A program made the translations under genes and the position numbers. A model generated the notes under the pieces. It was given only the letters and a program-made list of their open reading frames with translations. It was not told where the DNA came from and did not search any database. 15,176 nt of DNA from Archangium sp. (GTDB lineage Bacteria; Myxococcota; Myxococcia; Myxococcales; Myxococcaceae). Within the stretch, counting starts at the first letter, position 1. Every line of letters starts with the position of its first letter. Shown in pieces: positions 6,999 to 13,596 of the stretch. The stretch covers positions 1 to 15,176 of the forward strand of contig JAEUJR010000489.1 of assembly GCA_016793585.1 (NCBI GenBank), read 5' to 3'.

Positions 6999-8077
6999 GG
7001 CGTTCCCTCCGGAACGTCGACCCCTTCACCGAAGCCCAGCACCTTGAAGGGGGCGGGCTTCGTCAGCAGGGCCGTCTTGAGCGCCTCGACGGGCTCGTCT
7101 TCACCGTCGTCTGCGAGACTGAACGTGCCGAAGTGCATCGGCACGGCGAGCCGGGCGTCGAGATCGATCGCCGCCTGCACCGCCTGGCTCGGAGACATGT
7201 GAATGGCCGACATGAACCACTCGGGCCGGTAGGCCCCGATCGGCAACACCGCCAGCCGCATGGGGCCGAGCTTCTGGGCGATCGTCGCGAAGTGCGGGCC
7301 GTAGCCGGTGTCGCCGCCGAAGTAGGCCTTGCCGTTGCGGCCGCCCAGCACCCAGGCGCTCCACAAGGTGCCGTTCGCGTCGGTGAGCCCGCGGTTCGAG
7401 AAGTGCTGGTTGGGCACCGAGGTGATGGTGACGTCGCCGACCTGCCGCGACTCCCACCAGTCGAGCTCGATGCTCTCGAGGCCCTTGCTCGCGAGGAAGG
7501 CCTTGTTGCCCAGGCCCGCGAAGATCTGCACCCGCGGCCACGTGTCGGCGATGCGCTTGAGCGTCGCGACGTCGAGGTGATCGTAGTGGTTGTGGCTGAG
7601 CACCACCGCGTCGATGCGCGGCAGCTCTTCGAAACGAATGCCCGGAGGCCGCACCCGCTCGGGGCCCGCGATCTCGGTCGGGCTGCAGCGGCGCGAGTAC
7701 ATCGGGTCGGTGAGCACGTTGACGCCGTCGAGCTGAATGAGCGTCGTCGCGTGGTTGATGAAGGTGACGCGCATGGCGCCCGGCGCGACGTCGCGTGGCG
7801 GCGGTGGGCCGAACGGCTCTTCGCGGTAGGGCTTCCACGGGCCGCGTTCGCGGTTCGCCTGCCACTTGAGCAGGTTCGACAGGCCTTCGAGCGAGCCGAA
7901 CGCGCCAGGCATCTTCGGGCCGTTGGGGGTGAAGAACGCCTCGCCGTCGAAGTGCTCTGACTTCGGCCCAGCCCATCGGGGCCCCGAGAGCGCGCAGCCG
8001 ACGCCGAGCGCCGAGCTGACGATCAGGGCCGACACCATGAGCAGGCCAAGGGTGATGCGACGGCGACGCGAGGCCAT
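6995..8077 (-). CDS. NAPE-PLD-like metallo-beta-lactamase-fold hydrolase, exported or membrane-anchored
   Basis: The 360-residue protein belongs to the branch of the metallo-beta-lactamase superfamily that includes mammalian N-acyl-phosphatidylethanolamine phospholipase D and bacterial UlaG/RomA-like proteins. The dinuclear metal ligands are all present: H-N-H-Y-D-H (162-167), His225 in P-N-Q-H-F-S-N-R-G, Asp256 in G-G-D-T-G-Y and His315 in H-F-G-T-F. H-M-S-P-S-Q-A-V (293-300) is the usual preceding motif. Residues 4-30 are R-R-R-R followed by a hydrophobic stretch, giving a signal anchor or lipoprotein-like signal (G-V-G-C at 25-28), so it probably acts in the periplasm or at the membrane. 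Hydrolysis of a phosphodiester in a phospholipid is plausible but not proven by sequence. Its stop overlaps the lipoprotein start by four bases. Family assignment is firm; substrate is not. Confidence 0.92.
   Translation of the reverse strand: MASRRRRITLGLLMVSALIVSSALGVGCALSGPRWAGPKSEHFDGEAFFTPNGPKMPGAFGSLEGLSNLLKWQANRERGPWKPYREEPFGPPPPRDVAPGAMRVTFINHATTLIQLDGVNVLTDPMYSRRCSPTEIAGPERVRPPGIRFEELPRIDAVVLSHNHYDHLDVATLKRIADTWPRVQIFAGLGNKAFLASKGLESIELDWWESRQVGDVTITSVPNQHFSNRGLTDANGTLWSAWVLGGRNGKAYFGGDTGYGPHFATIAQKLGPMRLAVLPIGAYRPEWFMSAIHMSPSQAVQAAIDLDARLAVPMHFGTFSLADDGEDEPVEALKTALLTKPAPFKVLGFGEGVDVPEGTP
7006..7010 (-). promoter_or_regulatory. Ribosome binding site of the surface lipoprotein gene
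   Basis: GGAGG on the minus strand lies seven bases before the ATG at 6998-6996 and inside the 3' end of the upstream hydrolase gene. It supports coupled translation of the two genes. Confidence 0.75.
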
Positions 8078-8156
8078 GCACCCCGTGTAGGACAGCCGTG
8101 GCCGTCCGCCAATCTCCTCTCGTGTCCGGGTGGGGGCCGTGTAGAACCACCGGGCC
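8078..8156. promoter_or_regulatory. Short divergent promoter region with an 11-base direct repeat
   Basis: These 79 bases separate the minus-strand hydrolase operon from the plus-strand flavoprotein operon, so promoters for both should lie here or inside the genes. The sequence CCGTGTAG(G/A)AC occurs twice, at 8083-8093 and 8137-8147, 54 bases apart. An imperfect palindrome lies at 8091-8106. No clear -35/-10 pair was recognised. The plus-strand GTG start at 8157 has no good Shine-Dalgarno sequence in front of it. Confidence 0.4.
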
Positions 8157-9710
8157 GTGACGATCGCGCCGCTCGCCGGAAATGCGCTCCCGCCCCCGCG
8201 CGCCGGGGTGCTCGACGCTCAGGCCGCGTTGTCGGCGATCGTGCAGGGCAGGCTCTCGACGAAGCAGCTCGATCGGCTCTCGTACTCGCGCGACATGTGG
8301 CCGCTGGCGATGGTGTGGCGGCGGCAGGGGCGCACGCCTCCTCCGCCCGACGCGGTGATCTGGCCTGGCACCGACGACGAGGTCGCGAAGGTGATTCGCC
8401 TCGCGCGTGAACGTCGGCTCGCGGTGATTCCGTTCGGTGCGGGCTCGGGCGTGTGTGGCGGCACCGTCGCCCTGCACGGTGGGCTCTCGCTCGATCTGAA
8501 GCGCTTCGACGGCATCGGTCAGATCGATCCGACGCGGCGCTGCGTCGACGTCGGCGCGGGCGTGATGGGCGAGACGCTCGAGCGGCGGCTCGAAGCCCGC
8601 GGGTGGACGTTGGGGCACTTCCCTTCCTCCATCGCGATGTCGACGGTGGGCGGCTGGCTCGCGGCGCGCTCGGCCGGTCAGCTCTCGACCCGCTACGGCA
8701 AGATCGAAGACATGGTGCTGTCGGTGCGCGGTGTGCTCGGCACCGGAGAGCGCTTCGAGACGCCCGAGCGCCCCTTCGACGGCCCAGACCTTTCGCAGCT
8801 GTTGATCGGGTCTGAAGGCACGCTCTGCGCCTTCACCGGAGCGCGGCTGCGGGTTCACCCACGGGCCGAGGCGCGCGTGTTCAGGGCGTTCGACGTGCCC
8901 TCGGTGGAGCGTGGGCTCGAGCTCATTCGCCGGGTGCTGCGCGAGGGCCTGCGGCCCGCGGTCGTGCGTCTGTACGACCCCTTCGACACGGCGCTGGTCG
9001 GCCGACAGACCCCCGCGACCACCCATCGCAGCCCCTCGAGACGATCGGGCTTCGAGGCGACGGTGCTGCCGGGCCTGCTCAAGACGCTCGCGGCGCAGAC
9101 GCTGGGCCGGCCGAAGCTGCTCAACCCCATCGCGCACCTCGCGAAGAAGAGCCGGCTCGTCTTCATGTTCGAAGGCGAGGCGAAACACGCCGACGCTGAA
9201 GATCGCGCGACGGCGGCGGCATGTCTGTCGATGGGCGGTCACGATCTCGGTGAAGGCCCGGCGCGGGAGTGGTTTCACAAGCGCTACGACGTGAACTTCC
9301 GCCTGCCCCGGCTGATGGAGTCGGGCACCTTCGTCGACACCATGGAGGTCTCGGCCTCGTGGGACGTCGTGCAGGACGTGTACGAGCGCGTTCGGGCCGC
9401 GGCGGCGTCGTACGCGCTGGTGCTCTGCCACTTCAGCCACGCGTACGCCGAGGGGTGCTCGCTCTACTTCAGCTTCGTCGGCTCGGCCTCGAGCGAAGAG
9501 GCGATCGAGGAGCGTTACCAGGCGCTGTGGCGATCGGCGTTGAGCGCCGCGACCAGCGCGGGCGCGAACGTGAGCCATCACCACGGCATCGGGCTGCTGA
9601 AGGCGCGCGCCTACCAGGACTCGCTGGGAGAAGGCCGTCACGCGCTGGCAACGCTCAAGCGCCTGTTCGACCCCGATGGCATCATGAACCCGGGAAAGCT
9701 CGGCCTGTGA
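8157..9710 (+). CDS. Alkylglycerone-phosphate synthase-like FAD-binding protein
   Basis: The 517-residue protein has the VAO/PCMH FAD fold. Residues 66-135 carry the flavin loop P-F-G-A-G-S-G-V (92-99), and 162-187 match the AGPS segment S-T-V-G-G-W ending in Y-G-K-I-E-D-M-V. AGPS-type positions follow: R-L-Y-D (271-274), F-R-L-P (381-384), D-T-M-E with S-W-D (394-403), C-S-L-Y-F (434-438, with the candidate catalytic Tyr437) and the triple histidine S-H-H-H-G-I-G (473-479). The C-terminus N-P-G-K-L-G-L is typical. AGPS swaps the acyl chain of acyl-dihydroxyacetone phosphate for a fatty alcohol, making the first ether bond of ether lipids; its FAD does not undergo net redox. Myxobacteria are known to make ether lipids through such an enzyme. 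The GlcE/GlcF-like genes that follow leave a redox dehydrogenase open as an alternative. The GTG start has a weak ribosome binding site. Confidence 0.85.
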   Translation: MTIAPLAGNALPPPRAGVLDAQAALSAIVQGRLSTKQLDRLSYSRDMWPLAMVWRRQGRTPPPPDAVIWPGTDDEVAKVIRLARERRLAVIPFGAGSGVCGGTVALHGGLSLDLKRFDGIGQIDPTRRCVDVGAGVMGETLERRLEARGWTLGHFPSSIAMSTVGGWLAARSAGQLSTRYGKIEDMVLSVRGVLGTGERFETPERPFDGPDLSQLLIGSEGTLCAFTGARLRVHPRAEARVFRAFDVPSVERGLELIRRVLREGLRPAVVRLYDPFDTALVGRQTPATTHRSPSRRSGFEATVLPGLLKTLAAQTLGRPKLLNPIAHLAKKSRLVFMFEGEAKHADAEDRATAAACLSMGGHDLGEGPAREWFHKRYDVNFRLPRLMESGTFVDTMEVSASWDVVQDVYERVRAAAASYALVLCHFSHAYAEGCSLYFSFVGSASSEEAIEERYQALWRSALSAATSAGANVSHHHGIGLLKARAYQDSLGEGRHALATLKRLFDPDGIMNPGKLGL

Positions 9711-10681
9711 AGACCCTGCTCGAGTCACTCGGATCGATCGCGCGCCCTTCGGGTGACGGCCTCGTCTTGAGGCCGCGCTCGGAGCGCGAACTCGCCAGCG
9801 CGTTGATGGTGCTCAGAGATCGCCAGCTCGCGTTCGGCGACGGGGTGACGCTCGATCGCAGCGGCTTCGATCGCCTCGGTCGAATCGACGATCGCAGCAT
9901 GACGATCGACGTCGGCGCGGGCGTGCCCGTGCGGGAGCTCGAGGCGCGGGTGAACCAGCAGAAGCTGACGCTGGGCGCGCTGGCTCCCGCGGCGTGGGAC
10001 GCGACGGTGGGCTCGCTGGTGGAAGACGCGGCGCTCGGGTTTCGCGTGATCATCCCCGGCCGGTTGGAGCCGCTCGCGCTCCGGGTCACCGGGGTGCTGC
10101 CCGATGGCGCGGTCGTCACGTCGTCTCCCGGGCCGCGGCACGCCGTCGGGCCCGATCTCGCGTCGTTGTTGATCGGTGCAGGTGGCGTGCTCGGCCTGGT
10201 GACGAGCGCGACGTTGCGGTTGATGCCGCTGCCCACGGACGAGCAGCGCCGGCTGTACTCGTTCGCGAGCCACGCCGAGGCGCTCGAGGCGCTTCGAGAG
10301 GCGTTGTCGGCTGGCGCCTCGTTCGCCCGCGTCGTCGTTCGGGGCAGGGCAGGCCGCACCATCGTCGAGGTGACGGTGCGCGGCTCGGCAGGGCAGCTCG
10401 AGCGTGAGCTGGCGCTGATCGGCCGCTGCGTCGAGTCGACCTCGGGCCGCTTCGAAGGGCAGGGGCGTGAGGCCGAGGTCGATGGGGTCGCTCACGAGGT
10501 CACCTGGGCCGACGTGGCGAGCGCGTTGGCGCAGGGCGCGTCGGTCGAGCTCTTTCGCGTCTCGCTCTCGACGGTGATCGCGCGTGGCGTGGGCGTGCGC
10601 TCGTTCCTTCCCCCGAGCCCGCTCCTGCGCTCGCTGAAGGACGTCTTCGATCGCGCACGAGTGCTGGGGAGGTTGCCGTGA
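9707..10681 (+). CDS. Truncated FAD-binding (GlcE-like) flavoprotein
   Basis: The 324-residue protein contains the FAD-binding PCMH half of the family. A poor first FAD strand/loop (F-G-D-G-V-T-L at 43-49) is followed by D-V-G-A-G-V-P-V-R-E-L (68-78), and the second flavin segment is clear: G-P-D-L-A-S-L-L-I-G-A-G-G-V-L-G (148-163). It lacks the C-terminal catalytic cap of AGPS or GlcD, including the H-H-H motif, so it resembles the shortened GlcE subunit of glycolate oxidase, which binds flavin but needs GlcD and GlcF partners. The start GTG overlaps the stop of the AGPS-like gene as GTGA, and its own stop overlaps the next gene the same way. A divergent or non-binding FAD site is possible, because the first glycine loop is weak. 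Family assignment is firm; role in a complex is inferred from gene order. Confidence 0.8.
   Translation: MKTLLESLGSIARPSGDGLVLRPRSERELASALMVLRDRQLAFGDGVTLDRSGFDRLGRIDDRSMTIDVGAGVPVRELEARVNQQKLTLGALAPAAWDATVGSLVEDAALGFRVIIPGRLEPLALRVTGVLPDGAVVTSSPGPRHAVGPDLASLLIGAGGVLGLVTSATLRLMPLPTDEQRRLYSFASHAEALEALREALSAGASFARVVVRGRAGRTIVEVTVRGSAGQLERELALIGRCVESTSGRFEGQGREAEVDGVAHEVTWADVASALAQGASVELFRVSLSTVIARGVGVRSFLPPSPLLRSLKDVFDRARVLGRLP
10666..10672 (+). promoter_or_regulatory. Ribosome binding site of the Fe-S protein gene
   Basis: GGGGAGG ends five bases before the GTG at 10678 and lies inside the end of the preceding gene. It fixes the start of the Fe-S protein and supports the GTGA overlap. Confidence 0.8.
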
Positions 10682-11769
10682 CCGATCACCGCCGGCTCGA
10701 GCAGGCGACGTCGACGTGTTCGTACTGCCCGAAGGCGTGTCGCTTCTCGTGCCCCGTCTCGGAGGCGACGCAGAACGAGTCGTTGTCAGCGTGGGGCAAG
10801 ATGTCGGCCGCCCATCAGGTGGTGGCAAAACACGAGCCCATCGACGTCGAGGTTTCTGCTGCCGTGCACGCGTGTACGGGCTGCGGGCGCTGCACCAGCT
10901 TCTGCAAACACGAGAACGACGTGGGGCCGACGTTGTTCGCCGCGCGTGGCGAGGCCGTGAAGGCCGGGCTGCAACCACGTGGCGCCGCCTCGACGCTCGC
11001 GACGTTTCAGCAGGCGCAGAACCCCTTCGGTCGTGAGCTCGGCTCGCTCGTCGCCTCGTGGCGGGCGCAGCGGCCGGTCCGGTATCCGCTCTTCCCGGGC
11101 TGCTCGACGCTCGTGAAACGCCCTGGCCTGCTCGAGCAGACGATCGCGGTGTCCGATGCGTTCGGCGCTCCGATGGGCGTCGCGAAGTCGGCGTCGAAGT
11201 GTTGCGGCTACCCGCTCTATGCCGCGGGCTCGTTCGACGCGTTCGCGGCGCACGCGAAGTCGGTGGCTGCGGCCTTCGTCGAGACGCCCGAGGTGGCCGT
11301 GCTCGACGCGGGCTGTGCCTTCACCTTCCGAAAGCTCTACCCGGAGTTCGGTGTTCGCCTGCCCACGCGCATTCGTACGGTGATCGAAGTGTTGCACGAG
11401 AACCTGCCGCACGCGCCCGAGCGCAAGCCGCTGCCACAGCGGGTCGGCTACCACGACGCCTGTCATCTGGGGCGCGGGCTGGGGCTGTACGACGAACCCC
11501 GCGCGTTGCTGGCCAGAGCCGTTACCACCATCGTCGAGGCGCCGTCGCTGCGCCGCGAAGGTGGCTGCGCGGGTGGCGGCGGGCTGCTGCCGCGCACGAT
11601 GGTCGAGACCTCGGTCGAGATGGCGCGGCGGCAGGCGCTCGAGATCTCCGACGATGCCGACGTCGCCCTGGTGACGGGCTGCCCGACGTCGACTCGAATG
11701 TTCGAACGCGCCGGCCGGCGAGCGATGGATCTGATCAGTGTTCTCGAGCAGTGGGTGACCCAACCATGA
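10678..11769 (+). CDS. GlcF/HdrD-like Fe-S protein with two CCG domains
   Basis: The 363-residue protein has an N-terminal two-cluster ferredoxin region and two cysteine-rich CCG domains, as in GlcF, GlpC, LutA and heterodisulfide reductase HdrD. Cluster site 1 is C14-x2-C17-x3-C21-x3-C25-P, and site 2 is the more usual C66-x2-C69-x2-C72-x3-C76. The first CCG domain has G-C-S-T-L (141-145), C-C-G (175-177) and D-A-G-C (210-213). The second has D-A-C-H-L (260-264), G-G-C-A-G-G-G-G (295-302, one Cys where two are usual) and G-C-P-T-S (334-338). Such proteins take electrons from a flavoprotein partner and pass them to quinone or another carrier. The two flavin-binding genes just upstream are the obvious partners. 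It has no membrane segment, so it is cytoplasmic or peripheral. The next gene starts within its stop codon (ATGA). Confidence 0.9.
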   Translation: MTDHRRLEQATSTCSYCPKACRFSCPVSEATQNESLSAWGKMSAAHQVVAKHEPIDVEVSAAVHACTGCGRCTSFCKHENDVGPTLFAARGEAVKAGLQPRGAASTLATFQQAQNPFGRELGSLVASWRAQRPVRYPLFPGCSTLVKRPGLLEQTIAVSDAFGAPMGVAKSASKCCGYPLYAAGSFDAFAAHAKSVAAAFVETPEVAVLDAGCAFTFRKLYPEFGVRLPTRIRTVIEVLHENLPHAPERKPLPQRVGYHDACHLGRGLGLYDEPRALLARAVTTIVEAPSLRREGGCAGGGGLLPRTMVETSVEMARRQALEISDDADVALVTGCPTSTRMFERAGRRAMDLISVLEQWVTQP

Positions 11770-12680
11770 AGACCTTCTTCGTCGTGAACCCGAAGAGCGC
11801 CAACGGCTCGACGGGAAAGCGCTGGGGTGAGCTGGCAGCGACGATCGCGCGCTCGTTGTCCGACTTCGGGGTCGAGTTCACCCAAAAACCGATGGACGCG
11901 ATGAACATCACCCGCCACGCCATCAAGTCCGGCTACGAGTGCATCGTCGCCGTTGGCGGAGACGGCACCATCAACGAGGTCACCAACGGCTTCTTCGAAG
12001 GCGGCAAGGCCATCAACCCGAACGCGGCGCTGGGGGTGCTGCCTCGCGGCACCGGAGGCGACTTTCGCAAGACCTTCGAGTGGTCGACCGACTTCGAACA
12101 GGCGGTGCGAAGGCTGAAGACGCCAGAGACGCGGCCGTTCGACGTCGGGGTGTGCGAGTTCGTCGATCACCAGGGAAAGCAGGTGACGCGGTACTTCGCG
12201 AACATTCTCTCGTTCGGCATCTCGGGCCTGGTCGATCGTGAGGTGGCGGCGATGAAGGGCTTCGGTGGGCGCATCGGCTTCTCGCTGGCCTCGCTGCGCG
12301 CGCTCACCAAGTACCGCGATCACGCCGTGAAGCTGACGCTCGATGGCAAGCCGGCCGAGACGCTGCCGATCACCGTGGTGGCGGTGGGCAACGGGCGCTT
12401 CTTCGGTGGCGGCATGAAGGTGACTCCGAACGCCGACGTGAGCGACGGCATCTTCGACGTCACCTACTGGAGCGGCTACACGCTGTCGGACTTCATCTTC
12501 AAGCAGGGCGGCATCTACAACGGCAAGCACCTCGACTACCCCGGCACGTCGACGCGCCAGTGCAAGGAGCTGATCGCCGAGGCCGATGGAGAGGTGTTGA
12601 TCGACTGCGACGGTGAGCAGCCCGGCCGGCTGCCGTGCAAGGTGTCGATCCTCCCCGCCGCGATTCGCCTGAAGGTCTGA
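11766..12680 (+). CDS. Diacylglycerol/sphingosine kinase-family lipid kinase
   Basis: The 304-residue protein is a DagK/YegS/BmrU-type lipid kinase that transfers the ATP gamma-phosphate to a lipid hydroxyl. The N-terminus F-F-V-V-N-P-K-S-A-N-G-S is the usual first strand and loop. G-G-D-G-T-I-N-E (64-71) is the nucleotide-binding signature, and L-P-R-G-T-G-G-D-F (92-100) corresponds to the common L-P-x-G-T-x-N-D-F. The C-terminal beta domain carries A-V-G-N-G (206-210), G-G-G-M (214-217), D-G-I-F-D-V (227-232) and D-C-D-G-E (280-284), where the conserved acidic residues sit. Length matches the bacterial family. The ATG overlaps the stop of the Fe-S gene, so it is co-translated. The substrate is not evident; next to an AGPS-like gene, an alkyl-acyl- or alkylglycerol is a possible acceptor, but this is inference. 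Confidence 0.93.
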   Translation: MKTFFVVNPKSANGSTGKRWGELAATIARSLSDFGVEFTQKPMDAMNITRHAIKSGYECIVAVGGDGTINEVTNGFFEGGKAINPNAALGVLPRGTGGDFRKTFEWSTDFEQAVRRLKTPETRPFDVGVCEFVDHQGKQVTRYFANILSFGISGLVDREVAAMKGFGGRIGFSLASLRALTKYRDHAVKLTLDGKPAETLPITVVAVGNGRFFGGGMKVTPNADVSDGIFDVTYWSGYTLSDFIFKQGGIYNGKHLDYPGTSTRQCKELIAEADGEVLIDCDGEQPGRLPCKVSILPAAIRLKV

Positions 12681-12682
12681 CG

Positions 12683-13162
12683 ATGGCAGCTGCGCGCCGA
12701 ATGCCGGCTGCCGCGATGGCGGGCCTCGACGACGAGGGCCGCGAGAAGGCGCGAGCGTGGTGGAAGCGGCTGTCTGCGCGCGCACGCGAAGAGTTCATCG
12801 CGCTCTGGGACGAACGCAGCGAAGAGACCAGCCTCGCAGGTGAGGTGCAGCCCGATGGTTCGGTCGTCTGGCACTCGGTGCCGCTCGAGGTTCGCGGCCT
12901 CATCGTCGAAGGTCGCAAGAGCTCGCGCCGCACCCGCCGGTGGAACACCGATCAGTACGAGTACCTCGTCAACCACCCCGAGGCCGTGATGGTGCTGGCG
13001 GGCCGTACGCTGCACGTCTGTCGGGCGCACCCTGCGGCTCGCGCGGCGTTGAAGCGTGGGGTGATCGAGCGCTGCTTCGAGTGTCCGCTCCGGCGCACCG
13101 ACTGCCCGATGACGAAGCTGCTCGAAGTCTCTCGCGGAAGACGCATCGAGTTCACGACATGA
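12683..13162 (+). CDS. Conserved-looking hypothetical protein with a four-cysteine motif
   Basis: I do not recognise this 159-residue protein. Residues 15-50 are a charged helix (D-D-E-G-R-E-K-A-R-A-W-W-K-R-L). The middle has W-H-S-V-P-L-E-V-R-G-L (63-73) and an Arg-rich stretch (78-87). The C-terminal third holds four cysteines: Cys113, C-F-E-C (131-134) and D-C-P-M with Cys141. They could form a zinc or Fe-S site. There is no signal peptide or membrane segment. The gene begins two bases after the lipid-kinase stop, with an AAGG eight bases before the ATG, and its stop overlaps the thioesterase start as ATGA, so it is inside the operon and clearly real. A start at the Met of M-P-A-A-A-M (residue 7) or M-A-G-L (residue 12) cannot be excluded. 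Confidence 0.8.
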   Translation: MAAARRMPAAAMAGLDDEGREKARAWWKRLSARAREEFIALWDERSEETSLAGEVQPDGSVVWHSVPLEVRGLIVEGRKSSRRTRRWNTDQYEYLVNHPEAVMVLAGRTLHVCRAHPAARAALKRGVIERCFECPLRRTDCPMTKLLEVSRGRRIEFTT

Positions 13163-13596
13163 CGACGCTTGGCCGTTTTCCCGTTCGGCTCACGCTGCCC
13201 GTGCAGTGGGGCGAGATGGATGCGTTTCACCACGTGAACAACGTGCACTACCTGCGCTGGTTCGAGTCGGCGCGCATCGCGTACTTTGCGGCCCTGGGCA
13301 TCGCGATCGAGCTCGACGGCAGCCCGAAGCTGCGGCCCATTCTCGCGCGCTCGACCATCGACTACCGCGCACCCGTCACCTTCCCCGACACGGTCACCGT
13401 CGAGGCCACCACGAAGTCCTTCGGCACCACGAGCTTCGTGATGGGCTATCGGCTCACGAGCGCAGCGCAGCAGCGCGTCGTCGCCGAAGGAGACTCGGTG
13501 ATCGTGCTGCTCGATGGCGCCGGCCACAAGACGCCGCTCACCGACGAGCTCAAGGCTCGCATTCACGCGCTCGAGGTCAGTACCGCTTCTCGCTGA
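13159..13596 (+). CDS. Hotdog-fold acyl-CoA thioesterase (4HBT/YbgC-FadM type)
   Basis: This 145-residue protein should hydrolyse acyl-CoA or a related thioester in the cytoplasm. The N-terminus has the 4HBT signature W-G-E-M-D-A-F-H-H-V-N-N-V-H-Y-L-R-W-F-E (17-36), with catalytic Asp21 and the conserved H-V-N-N. Y-R-A-P-V-T-F-P-D (69-77) and V-E-A-T-T-K-S-F-G (81-89) follow as expected for a YbgC/FadM-like hotdog. The length is typical, and family members usually form tetramers. The ATG overlaps the stop of the preceding gene by four bases. It is the last gene of the plus-strand operon. Its final 20 bases overlap the end of a convergent lipoprotein gene. The acyl substrate is not readable from sequence; release of a fatty acid within a lipid pathway fits the context. 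Confidence 0.93.
   Translation: MTTLGRFPVRLTLPVQWGEMDAFHHVNNVHYLRWFESARIAYFAALGIAIELDGSPKLRPILARSTIDYRAPVTFPDTVTVEATTKSFGTTSFVMGYRLTSAAQQRVVAEGDSVIVLLDGAGHKTPLTDELKARIHALEVSTASR

Noticed and set aside
8091..8106. Imperfect palindrome GACaGCCgtGGCcGTC in the divergent gap
   Set aside because: It is short with a mismatch in a very GC-rich context, and was not separable from chance without comparative data.
7101..9728. An 875-codon minus-strand open frame
   Set aside because: It runs antisense through the AGPS-like gene and then, in another frame, through the NAPE-PLD-like gene. Its translation is Arg/Ala/His-rich with no domain, as expected for a shadow of GC-rich genes.
11058..11765. In-frame upstream extension of the lipid kinase
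   Set aside because: It would overlap the Fe-S gene fully in another frame. The extra residues are Arg/Ala-rich, and the ATG at 11766 gives the normal N-terminus and an ATGA junction.
11463..12785. A 440-codon minus-strand open frame
   Set aside because: It covers the antisense of the Fe-S and lipid-kinase genes. Composition is that of a shadow frame.
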